Origin: Chelativorans petroleitrophicus
GTDB taxonomy: Bacteria > Pseudomonadota > Alphaproteobacteria > Rhizobiales > Rhizobiaceae
DNA length: 64,000 nucleotides
Assembly: GCF_025398195.1 (NCBI RefSeq)
Contig: NZ_JAODNV010000006.1
Span: 231,271-295,270 of the forward strand
Reading direction: 5' to 3'
In this document: positions 9,180 through 17,993 of the stretch, piece by piece
Position numbering within the stretch: position 1 is the first letter of the stretch
Layout: each line of letters starts with the position of its first letter
Notes under the pieces: model-generated
Databases searched by the model: none
Told to the model about the DNA's origin: nothing
The model's input: only the letters and a program-made list of their open reading frames with translations
Program-made: the position numbers and the translations under genes

Positions 9180-10018
9180 ACGAGTATGTAACCCCTGTTG
9201 CTGTTGCGGAAGCTGAACATGGGTGACCCCATATACCGGGCGCGTGTATGCTTTATGTGGACCCGGATAACATCGGCTTTGTCGTTTTCTTCAATCCCGT
9301 GTTTCGAAAGTTTCTGCAGGCATTCATAAGAAAATCGACCGCTGGCTTCGGAGAAATATTCATAAAAAGCTTCATCAAATGATTTATCTAGAGGTGGAAG
9401 TTTGTCTAATGCATTGGGATGTATCCGAGTAATGAAGGGAAAGGTGAAAGTTTTGTATTCCATGTAAAGGTCGATCAGGGGCTTATCGCCTGATGGTGCA
9501 ACTCCCCCGACGAACGCTGGTTGAAGGTCTGTGAAAGTGTAGTTCTTTTCAGGGTCAAGTCCTTCATTTCTGAGTATCTCTCTGCCAATCTCCTTGCGCG
9601 TCGGCATCGCCAGAATCGTATCTGCTAGATATGGAGGTTCGGCACATTTTCCGCGGCGAGTTTCCACGAGGTTGGGCCCGGGTTCATCCTGAAGATCAGA
9701 CGTCAATTCCACCCCTGTCTCGTTTTTGGGGGCGTGAGGCAATTTCCCCTCGGGCATATTGCTGCTTCGAGCGCTTATCTCTTCACGGGCATGTGCTGCG
9801 TGCTGCAGGGCGAGCAGCGTGATGAAAAACAATGCCCATCGCGCGGAATTTTCAGAAGATGAAGCTTTCGGCATGGCTTTTGTATGCCGTTGAGCACGAG
9901 GCCTTCCAGCTTTGAAGGCGTTGCTTTTCTCAACCAGACGGCGATGCTTGTCGAGTTCGGCTGGAATCGTATTGCTGGCTACCGCCGGCCGATGCAGGCT
10001 GGCATGCGGTATTTTCAT
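9110..10018 (-). pseudogene. 5' part of frame-interrupted dermonecrotic-toxin-like gene, with signal peptide
   Basis: A 302-codon frame. Start M1 at 10018 or, more likely given the export signal, M49 at 9874, which begins MPKASSS and continues into ARWALFFITLLALQHAAHA with a plausible signal-peptidase site. The mature part contains REILRNEGLDPEKNYTF and DLYMEYKTF, similar in style to DUF6543 toxins. After VIRVHIK the frame turns to low-complexity, unconserved residues and ends at 9110. A -1 shift near 9251-9254 instead continues into AYTRPVYGVTHVQLP and the downstream frame. The intact product would be about 685-735 residues. Either a one-base deletion or a sequencing error is likely. Confidence 0.6.
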
Positions 10019-10124
10019 GATCTATCACCAGAAGAGGATGGAAGTGCCACGCGCAATGTGGGACGAGGGGCTTGAATTCTTCGATGGCTGCTGGAAGCCA
10101 TTTTCTGATTTTAGGCTGGAATAG

Positions 10125-10146
10125 GCCGAAGAGCTCTTCGGCTTTT
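10125..10146 (+). terminator. Palindromic terminator-like hairpin
   Basis: A perfect 18-base palindrome (GCCGAAGAG/CTCTTCGGC) is followed on the plus strand by TTTT. It begins one base after the TAG that ends a short plus-strand frame (ATG 10017). It lies in the non-coding gap between the toxin-like gene and the TPR lipoprotein, both on the minus strand, so it terminates something reading rightwards or is a remnant. Confidence 0.5.
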
Positions 10147-10256
10147 CTGATAATAGGAACGGGCGCGGCGACCGGTTGCCCCTTGGATGGGGCAATGCAG
10201 CAATCAGTGCTGCGAACAGGCGCGGTTAGTCTTTAGGTTGTCGAACCGTGGACTGC

Positions 10257-11129
10257 TCAGCTTCGCGATGCGACTGTTGACGCATTCCGCGTACGCGCCA
10301 GACCCTCGCGTGCTGGTATGTAGTCGGGGTCCAGGCTTGCCGCGCGCGCGTAGGACCGCGCAGCCTTGTCCGGTTCACCGCGGCGTTCGTAGACCAGAGC
10401 CTGGTTGGCCCAGCTTTCGGCAAGGTTCTCGTCGAGCCGGATCGCCGTGTTGAAATCGGCGAAGGCGTTCTCGTCGTCGCCCAGGGCGAGATAGGAAATG
10501 CCCCTGCCGTTGTAACCGTATGGCTGGGAGGGCGCGAGCGAAATGGCCTTGGTGAAGTCCTCGATGGCGAACTGGTGTTGGCCGCTCGCCTGGTAGAGCA
10601 GGCCGCGCCGGTGATAGGCACGCGGGTCCGTCGTGTCGAGCTGGATGGCACGCTCGAAATCCCGGAACGCTTCCTGCGTCCGCCCGGCCAGGCGGTAGAG
10701 CTCGCCACGGCCGATGTAAGCCACGTCATATCTCGGATTGAGCGTGATCGCCTGATTGTAGTCCGCAAGCGCGCTTTGCTGGTTGCCCATGTAGCGGTGG
10801 ATCAGCGCCCGGTTGGCGTATGCGCGGTATGAAGTCGGATCGAGCGCGATCGCCCGATTAAAGTCCTCCAGCGCCTCGCGGTAGCGGCCGGCGCGGCCAT
10901 AGGCGGAGCCTCGGATATTGTAGGCTTCCGGGTCGTTGGGGGAGCGTTCGATAACGGCCGTCAGCGAGGCGATGTTTTCTTCAGAACCTTGCGCCGTGTC
11001 GATGTGCGTGAGATCCGTCAGCGAATTGGGGGAACTGGCGCAGGCTGCCAGCAGTGTCATCGCCCCGAGGGCCACTCCGGTCCATGCCCGCCGGCGGATG
11101 TCGTTTTCAGCGCAAATCACCTTTGCCAT
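10257..11129 (-). CDS. Tetratricopeptide-repeat lipoprotein
   Basis: A 290-residue protein. The N-terminus MAKVICAENDIRRR leads to a hydrophobic segment and a lipobox ending LLAAC, so it is predicted to be a lipoprotein. The rest is about six consecutive TPR units, for example YNIRGSAYGRAGRYREALEDF and following repeats each about 34 residues apart. TPR proteins scaffold protein-protein contacts; NlpI-like envelope roles are possible but unproven. ATG 11129 follows a gggcag stretch; the 31 extra codons upstream lack coding character and overlap the rpsU terminator. Confidence 0.85.
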   Translation of the reverse strand: MAKVICAENDIRRRAWTGVALGAMTLLAACASSPNSLTDLTHIDTAQGSEENIASLTAVIERSPNDPEAYNIRGSAYGRAGRYREALEDFNRAIALDPTSYRAYANRALIHRYMGNQQSALADYNQAITLNPRYDVAYIGRGELYRLAGRTQEAFRDFERAIQLDTTDPRAYHRRGLLYQASGQHQFAIEDFTKAISLAPSQPYGYNGRGISYLALGDDENAFADFNTAIRLDENLAESWANQALVYERRGEPDKAARSYARAASLDPDYIPAREGLARTRNASTVASRS

Positions 11130-11188
11130 AAACTGCCCGTCGCTCCCGTTTTCAGATCCGGCTCCAGGCCAGACTCCGTAACCGCAAC

Positions 11189-11225
11189 AAAAAAGGTGGC
11201 GGCGATTCTTCCATCGCGCCACCTT
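11189..11225 (-). terminator. Intrinsic terminator of rpsU
   Basis: Read on the minus strand, a 9-bp stem AAGGTGGCG/CGCCACCTT (11225-11217 with 11201-11193) is followed by a U-tract (A-run 11189-11194 on the plus strand). It sits 38 bases past the rpsU stop, separating it from the TPR gene. Confidence 0.85.
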
Positions 11226-11263
11226 GGCGATACAAACGGCAGAAAGGGACGAAAAATGGGCGC

Positions 11264-11494
11264 TCAGCGCGCCGCCGTCCTTCCACCGCCCAAGAGCCCC
11301 TCGCGCTGCGCGCGCTTGCGCGCCAGCTTGCGAGCGCGGCGAACCGCCTCGGCCTTTTCGCGCGCGCGCCTTTCGGAAGGCTTCTCATAATGCCCGCGCA
11401 TCTTCATCTCGCGGAAAATACCTTCGCGCTGCATCTTCTTCTTGAGCGCGCGAAGCGCCTGGTCGATATTGTTGTCGCGGACGAGTACCTGCAC
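11264..11494 (-). CDS. rpsU: 30S ribosomal protein S21
   Basis: A 76-residue, highly basic protein beginning [20 protein letters not shown] and containing [19 protein letters not shown], the standard alphaproteobacterial S21. It binds the platform of the 30S subunit and aids initiation. The C-terminus is Arg/Lys-rich and ends a little longer than in shorter homologues. It is a single-gene unit with its own terminator. Confidence 0.96.
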   Translation of the reverse strand: MQVLVRDNNIDQALRALKKKMQREGIFREMKMRGHYEKPSERRAREKAEAVRRARKLARKRAQREGLLGGGRTAAR

Positions 11495-11836
11495 CTAGGT
11501 TTCCTGTCGAAAGCGTTGATCGGCACGGCCGTTTCAGGCTTGATGCGCCCAACGGCCAAACTCCCGCGGGGAAACTTCCGCCGCAGGTAGCGCGCGCTGA
11601 TAGCAGAAACTGGCGCTTTTGTCGAGATGCTTAGAAGACGTAGGTTTCCATCTTAAGGCTTAAAGCCGCACGCGTGTTGCCCGCAATCCACGCCGCCCGC
11701 CGGCATGGGGTGGTAGCCGCTTGGCGCAAAGCGGCAAGTGCCGTCGCAATCAGCGCAAGGCGTTCGACCCACTTTCGATAGTGATGAACTTGGTCTACTG
11801 CCGGGTGGCCGGGTCGAGCAGGGGTAGCGGAAACTG
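11495..11836. other. Intergenic region between divergent rpsU and soxB
   Basis: This 342-base gap must contain the rpsU and sox promoters. I see no gene. One perfect 7-bp inverted repeat (GCCGCTT at 11716-11722 and AAGCGGC at 11729-11735) lies about 100 bases before soxB and could be an operator. No clear -35/-10 pair could be assigned by eye. Confidence 0.5.
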
Positions 11837-13090
11837 ATGAAAAAATATTCCGTCTTCGCCATCGCGCGTGAGGCGCTGCGCGGGCACCGGGGCTGGCCGG
11901 AACAGTGGGGCTCCCCCGAGCCGAAGAAGGCGTATGACGTCATCATCATCGGCGCGGGCGGACATGGCCTTGCCACGGCCTACTATCTCGCCAAGGAACA
12001 TGGCATCGCCAATGTCGCCGTGCTGGAAAAGGGCTGGCTCGGCGGCGGCAACACGGGGCGCAACACCACCATCATCCGCTCCAACTATCTCTATGACGAG
12101 AGCGCCGCCATCTACGACCACGCGGTGAAGCTGTGGGAGGGGCTTTCCCAGGAGCTGAACTACAACGTCATGTACTCGGCGCGCGGTGTGATGATGCTCG
12201 CTCACAATGTGCATGACGTGCAGGTCTTCAAACGGCACATCCACGCCAACCGGCTGAACGGCGTCGACAACGAGTGGCTTACGCCGGAAGAGGCGAAAGC
12301 CTACTGCCCGCCGCTCAATATCTCGAAGGACGCGCGCTATCCCGTTATGGGTGCGGCCCTTCAGCGCCGTGGCGGCACGGCGCGCCACGACGCGGTCGCC
12401 TGGGGCTACGCTCGGGCCGCCTCGGCGCGCGGCGTCGACATCATCCAGAATTGCGAGGTGACCGCCATCCGGCGCGGGCGCGACGGCGCGGTGACGGGCG
12501 TGGAGACGACGCGCGGGCCAATCGCGGCGAAGAAGATCGGCGTCGTGGCCGCGGGCCATTCCTCCGTTCTCATGCAGATGGCGGGCGTACAGGTGCCGCT
12601 CGAATCCTTCCCGCTGCAGGCACTGGTGTCGGAACCGGTGAAGCCGGTTTTCCCGTGCGTCGTGATGTCGAACACGGTGCACGCCTATATTTCCCAGTCT
12701 GACAAGGGCGAACTGGTCATCGGGGCGGGCACGGACCAGTATACGTCCTATTCGCAGATGGGCAGCCTGCACATCATCCAGCACACGCTCGATGCTATCT
12801 GCGAGATGTTTCCCATCTTCACGCGCATGAAGATGTTGCGCTCCTGGGGCGGCATCGTCGATGTCACGCCCGACCGCTCGCCGATCCTGGCCAAGACGCC
12901 GGTGAAAGGGCTCTACGTCAACTGCGGCTGGGGCACGGGCGGCTTCAAGGCAACGCCGGGTTCCGGTCACGTCTTCGCTCATACCATCGCGCGCGACGAG
13001 CCGCACCCGATCAACGCGCCCTTCACGCTGGAGCGCTTCCGTACCGGCCGGCTCATCGACGAGGCGGCGGCTGCTGCCGTGGCGCACTGA
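11837..13090 (+). CDS. soxB: Sarcosine oxidase subunit beta
   Basis: A 417-residue flavoprotein subunit of heterotetrameric sarcosine oxidase, which demethylates sarcosine to glycine with formation of H2O2 and 5,10-methylene-THF. The FAD Rossmann motif [19 protein letters not shown] lies at about residues 36-54. [12 protein letters not shown] follows. His184 in [10 protein letters not shown] is the likely covalent FMN-linking residue by analogy with characterised enzymes. It is the first gene of soxBDAG; soxD starts nine bases after its stop. Confidence 0.95.
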   Translation: MKKYSVFAIAREALRGHRGWPEQWGSPEPKKAYDVIIIGAGGHGLATAYYLAKEHGIANVAVLEKGWLGGGNTGRNTTIIRSNYLYDESAAIYDHAVKLWEGLSQELNYNVMYSARGVMMLAHNVHDVQVFKRHIHANRLNGVDNEWLTPEEAKAYCPPLNISKDARYPVMGAALQRRGGTARHDAVAWGYARAASARGVDIIQNCEVTAIRRGRDGAVTGVETTRGPIAAKKIGVVAAGHSSVLMQMAGVQVPLESFPLQALVSEPVKPVFPCVVMSNTVHAYISQSDKGELVIGAGTDQYTSYSQMGSLHIIQHTLDAICEMFPIFTRMKMLRSWGGIVDVTPDRSPILAKTPVKGLYVNCGWGTGGFKATPGSGHVFAHTIARDEPHPINAPFTLERFRTGRLIDEAAAAAVAH

Positions 13091-13099
13091 GGTTTCCGC

Positions 13100-13432
13100 A
13101 TGCTTCTGATCTACTGTCCCTATTGTGAGGAAGAGCGGCCGGAGCTGGAGTTCCGCCACGCCGGCGAGGCGCATATCGCGCGGCCGGCAAACATCGCGGA
13201 GATTTCCGACGAGGAATTCGAGCGCTATTTCTTCATCCGCTCAAATCCCAAAGGCATCACCTTCGAGCGCTGGCGGCACATCCATGGCTGCGCGCGCTTC
13301 TTCAATGCCGCGCGCGATACCGTTTCCGACCGGTTCCTCGTCACCTACAAGGCCGGCGAGCCGAAGCCGGATTTGGGGACGGAGGCGCATCGCCCCTTGC
13401 AGGCTGCGCGCGACAAGCGGAGGGGCGCATGA
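13100..13432 (+). CDS. soxD: Sarcosine oxidase subunit delta
   Basis: A 110-residue subunit with the zinc-site cysteines of the family: Cys6 and Cys9 in YCPYC near the N-terminus, and His60/His62/Cys64 in RHIHGC. It is a structural zinc-binding subunit of heterotetrameric sarcosine oxidase with no catalytic residues of its own. Its stop overlaps the soxA start in an ATGA junction. Confidence 0.93.
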   Translation: MLLIYCPYCEEERPELEFRHAGEAHIARPANIAEISDEEFERYFFIRSNPKGITFERWRHIHGCARFFNAARDTVSDRFLVTYKAGEPKPDLGTEAHRPLQAARDKRRGA

Positions 13433-16413
13433 GCCAGTCTTTCCGCATCGCGGGCGCCGGGCGGCTCTCCGCGGCCGAAACGCTCTCTTTCACCTTCGAC
13501 GGCAAGGCCTATGCGGGGCTTGCAGGCGATACGCTGGCTTCCGCGCTGCTGGCCAACGGTGTCCACCTTGTCGGGCGGTCCTTCAAGTATCACCGCCCGC
13601 GCGGTATCCTTTCCGCTGGCGCTGAGGAGCCCAACGCGCTGGTCGGCATCCATCGAGACGAAGCGCGCAAGACGCCGAATGTCCGCGCGACGGTGCAGGA
13701 ACTCTATGAAGGGCTTACGGCGGTCTCGCAGAACCGCTGGCCTTCGCTTTCCTTCGACCTCGGTGCCATCAACAGTCTCGCTGCGCCGCTCTTTTCCGCC
13801 GGCTTCTACTACAAGACCTTCATGTGGCCCCGCGCGGCGTGGGAAAAGCTTTACGAACCGGCGATCCGCCGCGCGGCGGGGCTCGGCACGGCGCCAGACA
13901 AGCCGGACCCGGACCGCTATTCCAACCGCTTCGCCCATTGCGACGTGCTCGTGATCGGCGGCGGCGCTGCGGGTCTCTCCGCCGCGCTGGCTGCCTCCGA
14001 GTCCGGCGCCAGCGTCATCCTGGCTGACGAGCAGGCGGAGATGGGCGGCGCGCTGCGCTTCGAGGCGGGCGCGGTGATCGACGGCAAGCCCGGCTGGGAG
14101 TGGGCGCAGGAAACGGTGGCGAGACTTGCCGCGCGCGGGAATGTCCGTCTGCTCACCCGCACGACCGGCTTCGGCTATTATGCCCAGAACATGCTTGGCC
14201 TGGTGCAGAGGCTCACGGATCATCTCGCTTCGCCCGATCCGGACGCACCGCGCGAAAGGCTGTGGCAAGTGCGGGCGAAGCGCGTGGTGCTCGCCACCGG
14301 CGCCATAGAGCGGCACATGGTCTTCCCTGACAATGACCGGCCGGGCATCATGCTCGCTTCCGCCGCGCGCACCTATCTCAACCATTACGGCGTTGCCGTC
14401 GGCCGCAGGGTCGCCGTCTACACCGCGGAAGACTCCGCCTATGCGGCGGCATTGGACCTCGCGCGGAAAGGCGTCACAGTCGCAGCCCTGATCGACCTGC
14501 GCGCCTCGCCTGAAGGCCCGCACGTGGAGGCTGTTCGTGCCGCAGGCATAGAGGTTCTGGCGGGCCACGCCGTCACCGGCACCGAGGGGCGCTTGCGCGT
14601 AAGGCGCGTCTGTGTGTCGGCCCCAGACCGGGGTGTTCACCGTGAGATCGAGGTTGACGCGCTCCTGACCTCTTCCGGCTGGACGCCCGCCGTCCACCTC
14701 TTCTCCCAGTCACGCGGCAAGCTGGCTTTCGATGAGGAAACTCAGCGTTTCCTTCCCGGCCAGTATGTGCAGGATGCGGTGGCCGTCGGCGCCTGCAACG
14801 GCACGATGGATCTGGCCACCACGGTCGAGGAAGGCCTGCGCGCGGGCGAAGCAGCGGCCAGGGAAGCGCACGGCGGACGGACAAGGAAGCTGAAGCTCGA
14901 CGCACGCTCAGCCGAACGCTGGTCCGCCGGCATGGCGGGTGCGGCTCCGGGTGCGGGGGCCGGCATGGCTTTTGTAGACTTCCAGAACGACGTGACGGCA
15001 AAGGATATCCGTCAGGCCGTGCGTGAGGGCATGCGCTCCATCGAGCACGTCAAGCGCTTCACCACCACGGGCATGGCGACCGATCAGGGCAAGACCTCGA
15101 ACCTTCATGGTCTGGCCATCGCCGCGGAAATGCTGGACAAGCCCATTCCAGAAGTTGGCCTCACCACCTTCCGCCCGCCGTACACCCCGGTCACCTTCGG
15201 CGCGCTCGTGGGGCATGCGCGTGGCAAGCTGTTCGAGCCGACGCGGCGCACGCCCATCCATGCGTGGGCGGAAGCCCATGGCGCGGTATTCGAGGATGTG
15301 GGGCAGTGGAAGCGAGCCTGGTATTTCCCGCAAGCGGGCGAAGACATGCACGCCGCCGTCGCCCGCGAGTGCCGGACTGTGCGGCAGGCGGCGGGCATTT
15401 TCGACGCCTCCACGCTTGGCAAAATCGAGGTGGTGGGGCCTGACGCCGCCCGCTTCATGGAACTGATGTACACCAATCCATGGGAGAAGCTGGCGGTCGG
15501 GCGCTGCCGCTACGGCATCATGCTGCGCGAGGACGGCTTCATCTACGATGACGGCGTGGTCGGCCGGCTGGCGGAGGACCGTTTCCATGTGACGACCACG
15601 ACGGGCGGCGCGCCGCGCGTGCTGAACCACATGGAGGACTATCTCCAGACCGAATTCCCCCATCTCAAGGTGTGGCTTACCTCCACCACGGAACAATGGG
15701 CGGTGATCGCCGTGCAGGGCCCGAAGAGCCGCGACATCATCGCGCCGCTTGTCGAAGGCATCGACATTTCCGACGCCGCCATGCCGCACATGTCCGTGCG
15801 GGAGGGCAGGGTGTGCGGTGTGCCGGCACGGCTCTTCCGCGTCTCCTTCACCGGCGAGCGCGGCTTCGAGATCAATGTGCCCGCCGATTACGGCCAGGCC
15901 GTCTGGGAGGCGGTCTGGGCGGAAGGGCAGAAGCATGGCGCCTGCGCCTACGGCACGGAGACCATGCATGTGCTGCGTGCGGAGAAGGGCTTCATCATCG
16001 TCGGCCAGGACACGGACGGCACCGTGACGCCCGATGACGCCGGCCTGGCCTGGGCGATCGGCCGGAACAAGAAGGATTTTGTCGGCATACGCGGGCTGAG
16101 GCGCCCCGATCTTGTGGCTCCCGGGCGGCGGCAGCTTGTCGGCCTGAAAACGGTCGATCCCAAGACGGTGCTGGAGGAGGGAGCGCAGATCGTCGCCGAC
16201 CCGAACCAGAAGGTGCCGATGAAGATGATCGGCTTCGTCACCTCCTCCTACTGGTCGGAAAATTGCGGCCGGTCCATTGCGCTGGCGCTGGTGGAAAACG
16301 GGCGCAGCCGCATCGGCGAACATCTGTTCGTGCCGATGCCGAACCGGGTGATTGAGGTGGAGGTCACCTCCACCGTCTTCTTTGACGAAAAGGGAGAGCG
16401 CGTCCATGGCTGA
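13429..16413 (+). CDS. soxA: Sarcosine oxidase subunit alpha
   Basis: A 994-residue subunit. The N-terminal about 100 residues form a 2Fe-2S-ferredoxin-like fold with GRSFKYHRPRGI. An NAD-binding Rossmann segment (VLVIGGGAAGLSAALAASE, from about residue 172) follows. The C-terminal half (from about 600) is an aminomethyltransferase/GcvT-like tetrahydrofolate domain with GERGFEINVPADYG and GTETMHVLRAEKGFI. It transfers the methyl-derived C1 unit to folate. Both ends overlap neighbours (soxD, soxG), consistent with a coupled operon. Confidence 0.95.
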   Translation: MSQSFRIAGAGRLSAAETLSFTFDGKAYAGLAGDTLASALLANGVHLVGRSFKYHRPRGILSAGAEEPNALVGIHRDEARKTPNVRATVQELYEGLTAVSQNRWPSLSFDLGAINSLAAPLFSAGFYYKTFMWPRAAWEKLYEPAIRRAAGLGTAPDKPDPDRYSNRFAHCDVLVIGGGAAGLSAALAASESGASVILADEQAEMGGALRFEAGAVIDGKPGWEWAQETVARLAARGNVRLLTRTTGFGYYAQNMLGLVQRLTDHLASPDPDAPRERLWQVRAKRVVLATGAIERHMVFPDNDRPGIMLASAARTYLNHYGVAVGRRVAVYTAEDSAYAAALDLARKGVTVAALIDLRASPEGPHVEAVRAAGIEVLAGHAVTGTEGRLRVRRVCVSAPDRGVHREIEVDALLTSSGWTPAVHLFSQSRGKLAFDEETQRFLPGQYVQDAVAVGACNGTMDLATTVEEGLRAGEAAAREAHGGRTRKLKLDARSAERWSAGMAGAAPGAGAGMAFVDFQNDVTAKDIRQAVREGMRSIEHVKRFTTTGMATDQGKTSNLHGLAIAAEMLDKPIPEVGLTTFRPPYTPVTFGALVGHARGKLFEPTRRTPIHAWAEAHGAVFEDVGQWKRAWYFPQAGEDMHAAVARECRTVRQAAGIFDASTLGKIEVVGPDAARFMELMYTNPWEKLAVGRCRYGIMLREDGFIYDDGVVGRLAEDRFHVTTTTGGAPRVLNHMEDYLQTEFPHLKVWLTSTTEQWAVIAVQGPKSRDIIAPLVEGIDISDAAMPHMSVREGRVCGVPARLFRVSFTGERGFEINVPADYGQAVWEAVWAEGQKHGACAYGTETMHVLRAEKGFIIVGQDTDGTVTPDDAGLAWAIGRNKKDFVGIRGLRRPDLVAPGRRQLVGLKTVDPKTVLEEGAQIVADPNQKVPMKMIGFVTSSYWSENCGRSIALALVENGRSRIGEHLFVPMPNRVIEVEVTSTVFFDEKGERVHG

Positions 16414-16948
16414 GGCCGCCCGCCGCATCCCGCCGCTTGAAGGCCGCTCTTTTGAGGGTCAGGGCATCGCGCTTCTACCCGCCCCGCCGGCAAGCCGCCT
16501 TTCGCTCCGCGCGCCCGAAAGTTCGCGCCCGGCCTTGTCGAAGGCGCTAGGCCTCGATCTTCCAGCAAAGCCGAAGTCAACTGCTGCGAACGGCGCGCGG
16601 GCGGCGCTCTGGCTCGGGCCGGATGAATGGCTGGTGACCGACGAGACAGGCGCGGATCTTCCGTCGGTTTGCGCCACGGTCACAGCGCTTCATTCCGCAG
16701 TCGATATCTCCCACCGCAATGTGGGCATTCTCGTTTCCGGCGCGCGCGCGGAGGACGTGCTCAATGCGGGCTGCCCGCAGGATCTGTCGCTCGCCCGTTT
16801 CCCCGTGGGCGCCGCCTCGCGCACGGTGCTCGGCAAGGTGGAAATCGTGCTGTGGCGCACCGGTGCGGAGGCCTTCCGGGTCGAATGCTGGCGCTCGTTC
16901 TCCGACTACGTTTTCAGTCTTTTGGAGGCGGCGGCTCGGGAAAACTGA
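16406..16948 (+). CDS. soxG: Sarcosine oxidase subunit gamma
   Basis: A 180-residue protein with ALWLGPDEWLV and VDISHRNVGILVSG, hallmarks of SoxG, and a GcvT-like fold that packs against the alpha subunit. ATG 16406 overlaps the soxA stop by eight bases. The longer frame from 16352 lies inside soxA. Unlike many sox loci, no serine hydroxymethyltransferase, purU or folD gene accompanies the cluster inside this window. Confidence 0.92.
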   Translation: MAEAARRIPPLEGRSFEGQGIALLPAPPASRLSLRAPESSRPALSKALGLDLPAKPKSTAANGARAALWLGPDEWLVTDETGADLPSVCATVTALHSAVDISHRNVGILVSGARAEDVLNAGCPQDLSLARFPVGAASRTVLGKVEIVLWRTGAEAFRVECWRSFSDYVFSLLEAAAREN

Positions 16949-17011
16949 CGGCTGCTTGCGCGGCGGGAACCTGCGGTGCCGGAGGGCGTTTTCAGACAAA
17001 GGGAGATGACC

Positions 17012-17329
17012 ATGCCGCCCGGCAGCCGCAAGATCCGCACGACAAAAACATCGGAACAGAAACTGCCACCCGCCGAGCTCGAGGAGAAATTGGTGGAAGG
17101 CCTGAAGGATACCTTCCCCGCCAGCGATCCGGTGTCGGTGACCCGGGCCACGCGCACCGGCGCGCCGGGAGAGCTTGCGAGCGTCACGCCCACAGCGGAT
17201 CACGGGCACGAGCGGGACGGCGAGCTGGAAGAGGCATTGAAGGACACCTTTCCGGCCAGTGACCCCATCTCGCTCCTGTCGCGGACGCGGGCAGGGTCGC
17301 CCGCCCGGCGAGGGCCGCAAAAGCGCTGA
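17012..17329 (+). CDS. Small soluble protein with duplicated DTFPASDP motif
   Basis: About 105 residues, charged, with no membrane segment. It carries two near-identical units, VEGLKDTFPASDPVSVT and EEALKDTFPASDPISLL, about 45 residues apart, each preceded by a Glu-rich helix. I recall single copies of the DTFPASDP motif in many unannotated alphaproteobacterial proteins; function is unknown. ATG 17012 is chosen because agggag lies six bases upstream; ATG 17006 is too close to it. It follows soxG by 63 bases but need not belong to the sox operon. Confidence 0.7.
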   Translation: MPPGSRKIRTTKTSEQKLPPAELEEKLVEGLKDTFPASDPVSVTRATRTGAPGELASVTPTADHGHERDGELEEALKDTFPASDPISLLSRTRAGSPARRGPQKR

Positions 17330-17373
17330 CCTTGTTCACCTCGCCATGAACCGGCCCATGCTCCGGACCGGCT

Positions 17374-17862
17374 TCATTCCGAGTCCTGTCGGGGCTTGTC
17401 AGGCATCGCCAAGGTGAGCCAGCGCGCCGTGAGCGCCGGCTTGACGGCATTTTCGATCTCCACCGTCACGTCGTAATGCATTTCCACGATGCCGGAAGGG
17501 CGCACCTTCATGTCCGCCAGCACGAAGCGGGCGCGGATGCGCGCGCCCGACTTCACGACATTCAGAAAACGGATGCGGTCGAAACCGAAATTGACTCCCA
17601 CGCTTCTGCCTTCCAGCGCGGGCACCGCATCGAAGATCATGGTCGAAAGCAGCGACAGGGAGAGAAAACCGTGTGCGATCGTGCCGCCATAGGGCGTTTC
17701 GCGCGCGGCCCTCTCCGGATCGGTGTGAATGAACTGGTGGTCATCCGTGGCGGCGGCAAACTGGTCGATCATCTCCTGCGAGACGGTTCGCCAGCTCGAA
17801 ACGCCAACCTCCTTGCCGACGAGCGCCTGGGCGTCCTCTACTGCAATCGTACGCTTGTGCAA
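17374..17862 (-). CDS. MaoC-family (R)-specific enoyl-CoA hydratase
   Basis: A 162-residue hot-dog-fold protein. The hydratase-2 signature is clear: FAAATDDHQFIHTDPERA, with the catalytic Asp-x4-His pair, then YGGTIAHGFLSLSLL. Such proteins hydrate trans-2-enoyl-CoA to the (R)-3-hydroxy product; related NodN proteins share the fold. The substrate is not determined by sequence. It is transcribed towards soxG and stands alone. Confidence 0.88.
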   Translation of the reverse strand: MHKRTIAVEDAQALVGKEVGVSSWRTVSQEMIDQFAAATDDHQFIHTDPERAARETPYGGTIAHGFLSLSLLSTMIFDAVPALEGRSVGVNFGFDRIRFLNVVKSGARIRARFVLADMKVRPSGIVEMHYDVTVEIENAVKPALTARWLTLAMPDKPRQDSE

Positions 17863-17993
17863 AGATCGTGCTCCGTGCGTGCTGTCCGGTACCGGACCGT
17901 ACCTGCCCGCACAGATACAGGCTCATATCGCGGATGTCATGAGGGATTACGAAGCCTGCCTCGCTCCACGTACGGGTTGCCGGGCGTCATCGG

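Noticed and set aside
9240..9260. Programmed -1 frameshifting as the explanation of the toxin gene break
   Set aside because: No X-XXY-YYZ slippery heptamer or downstream hairpin is visible, so a one-base mutation or error is more likely.
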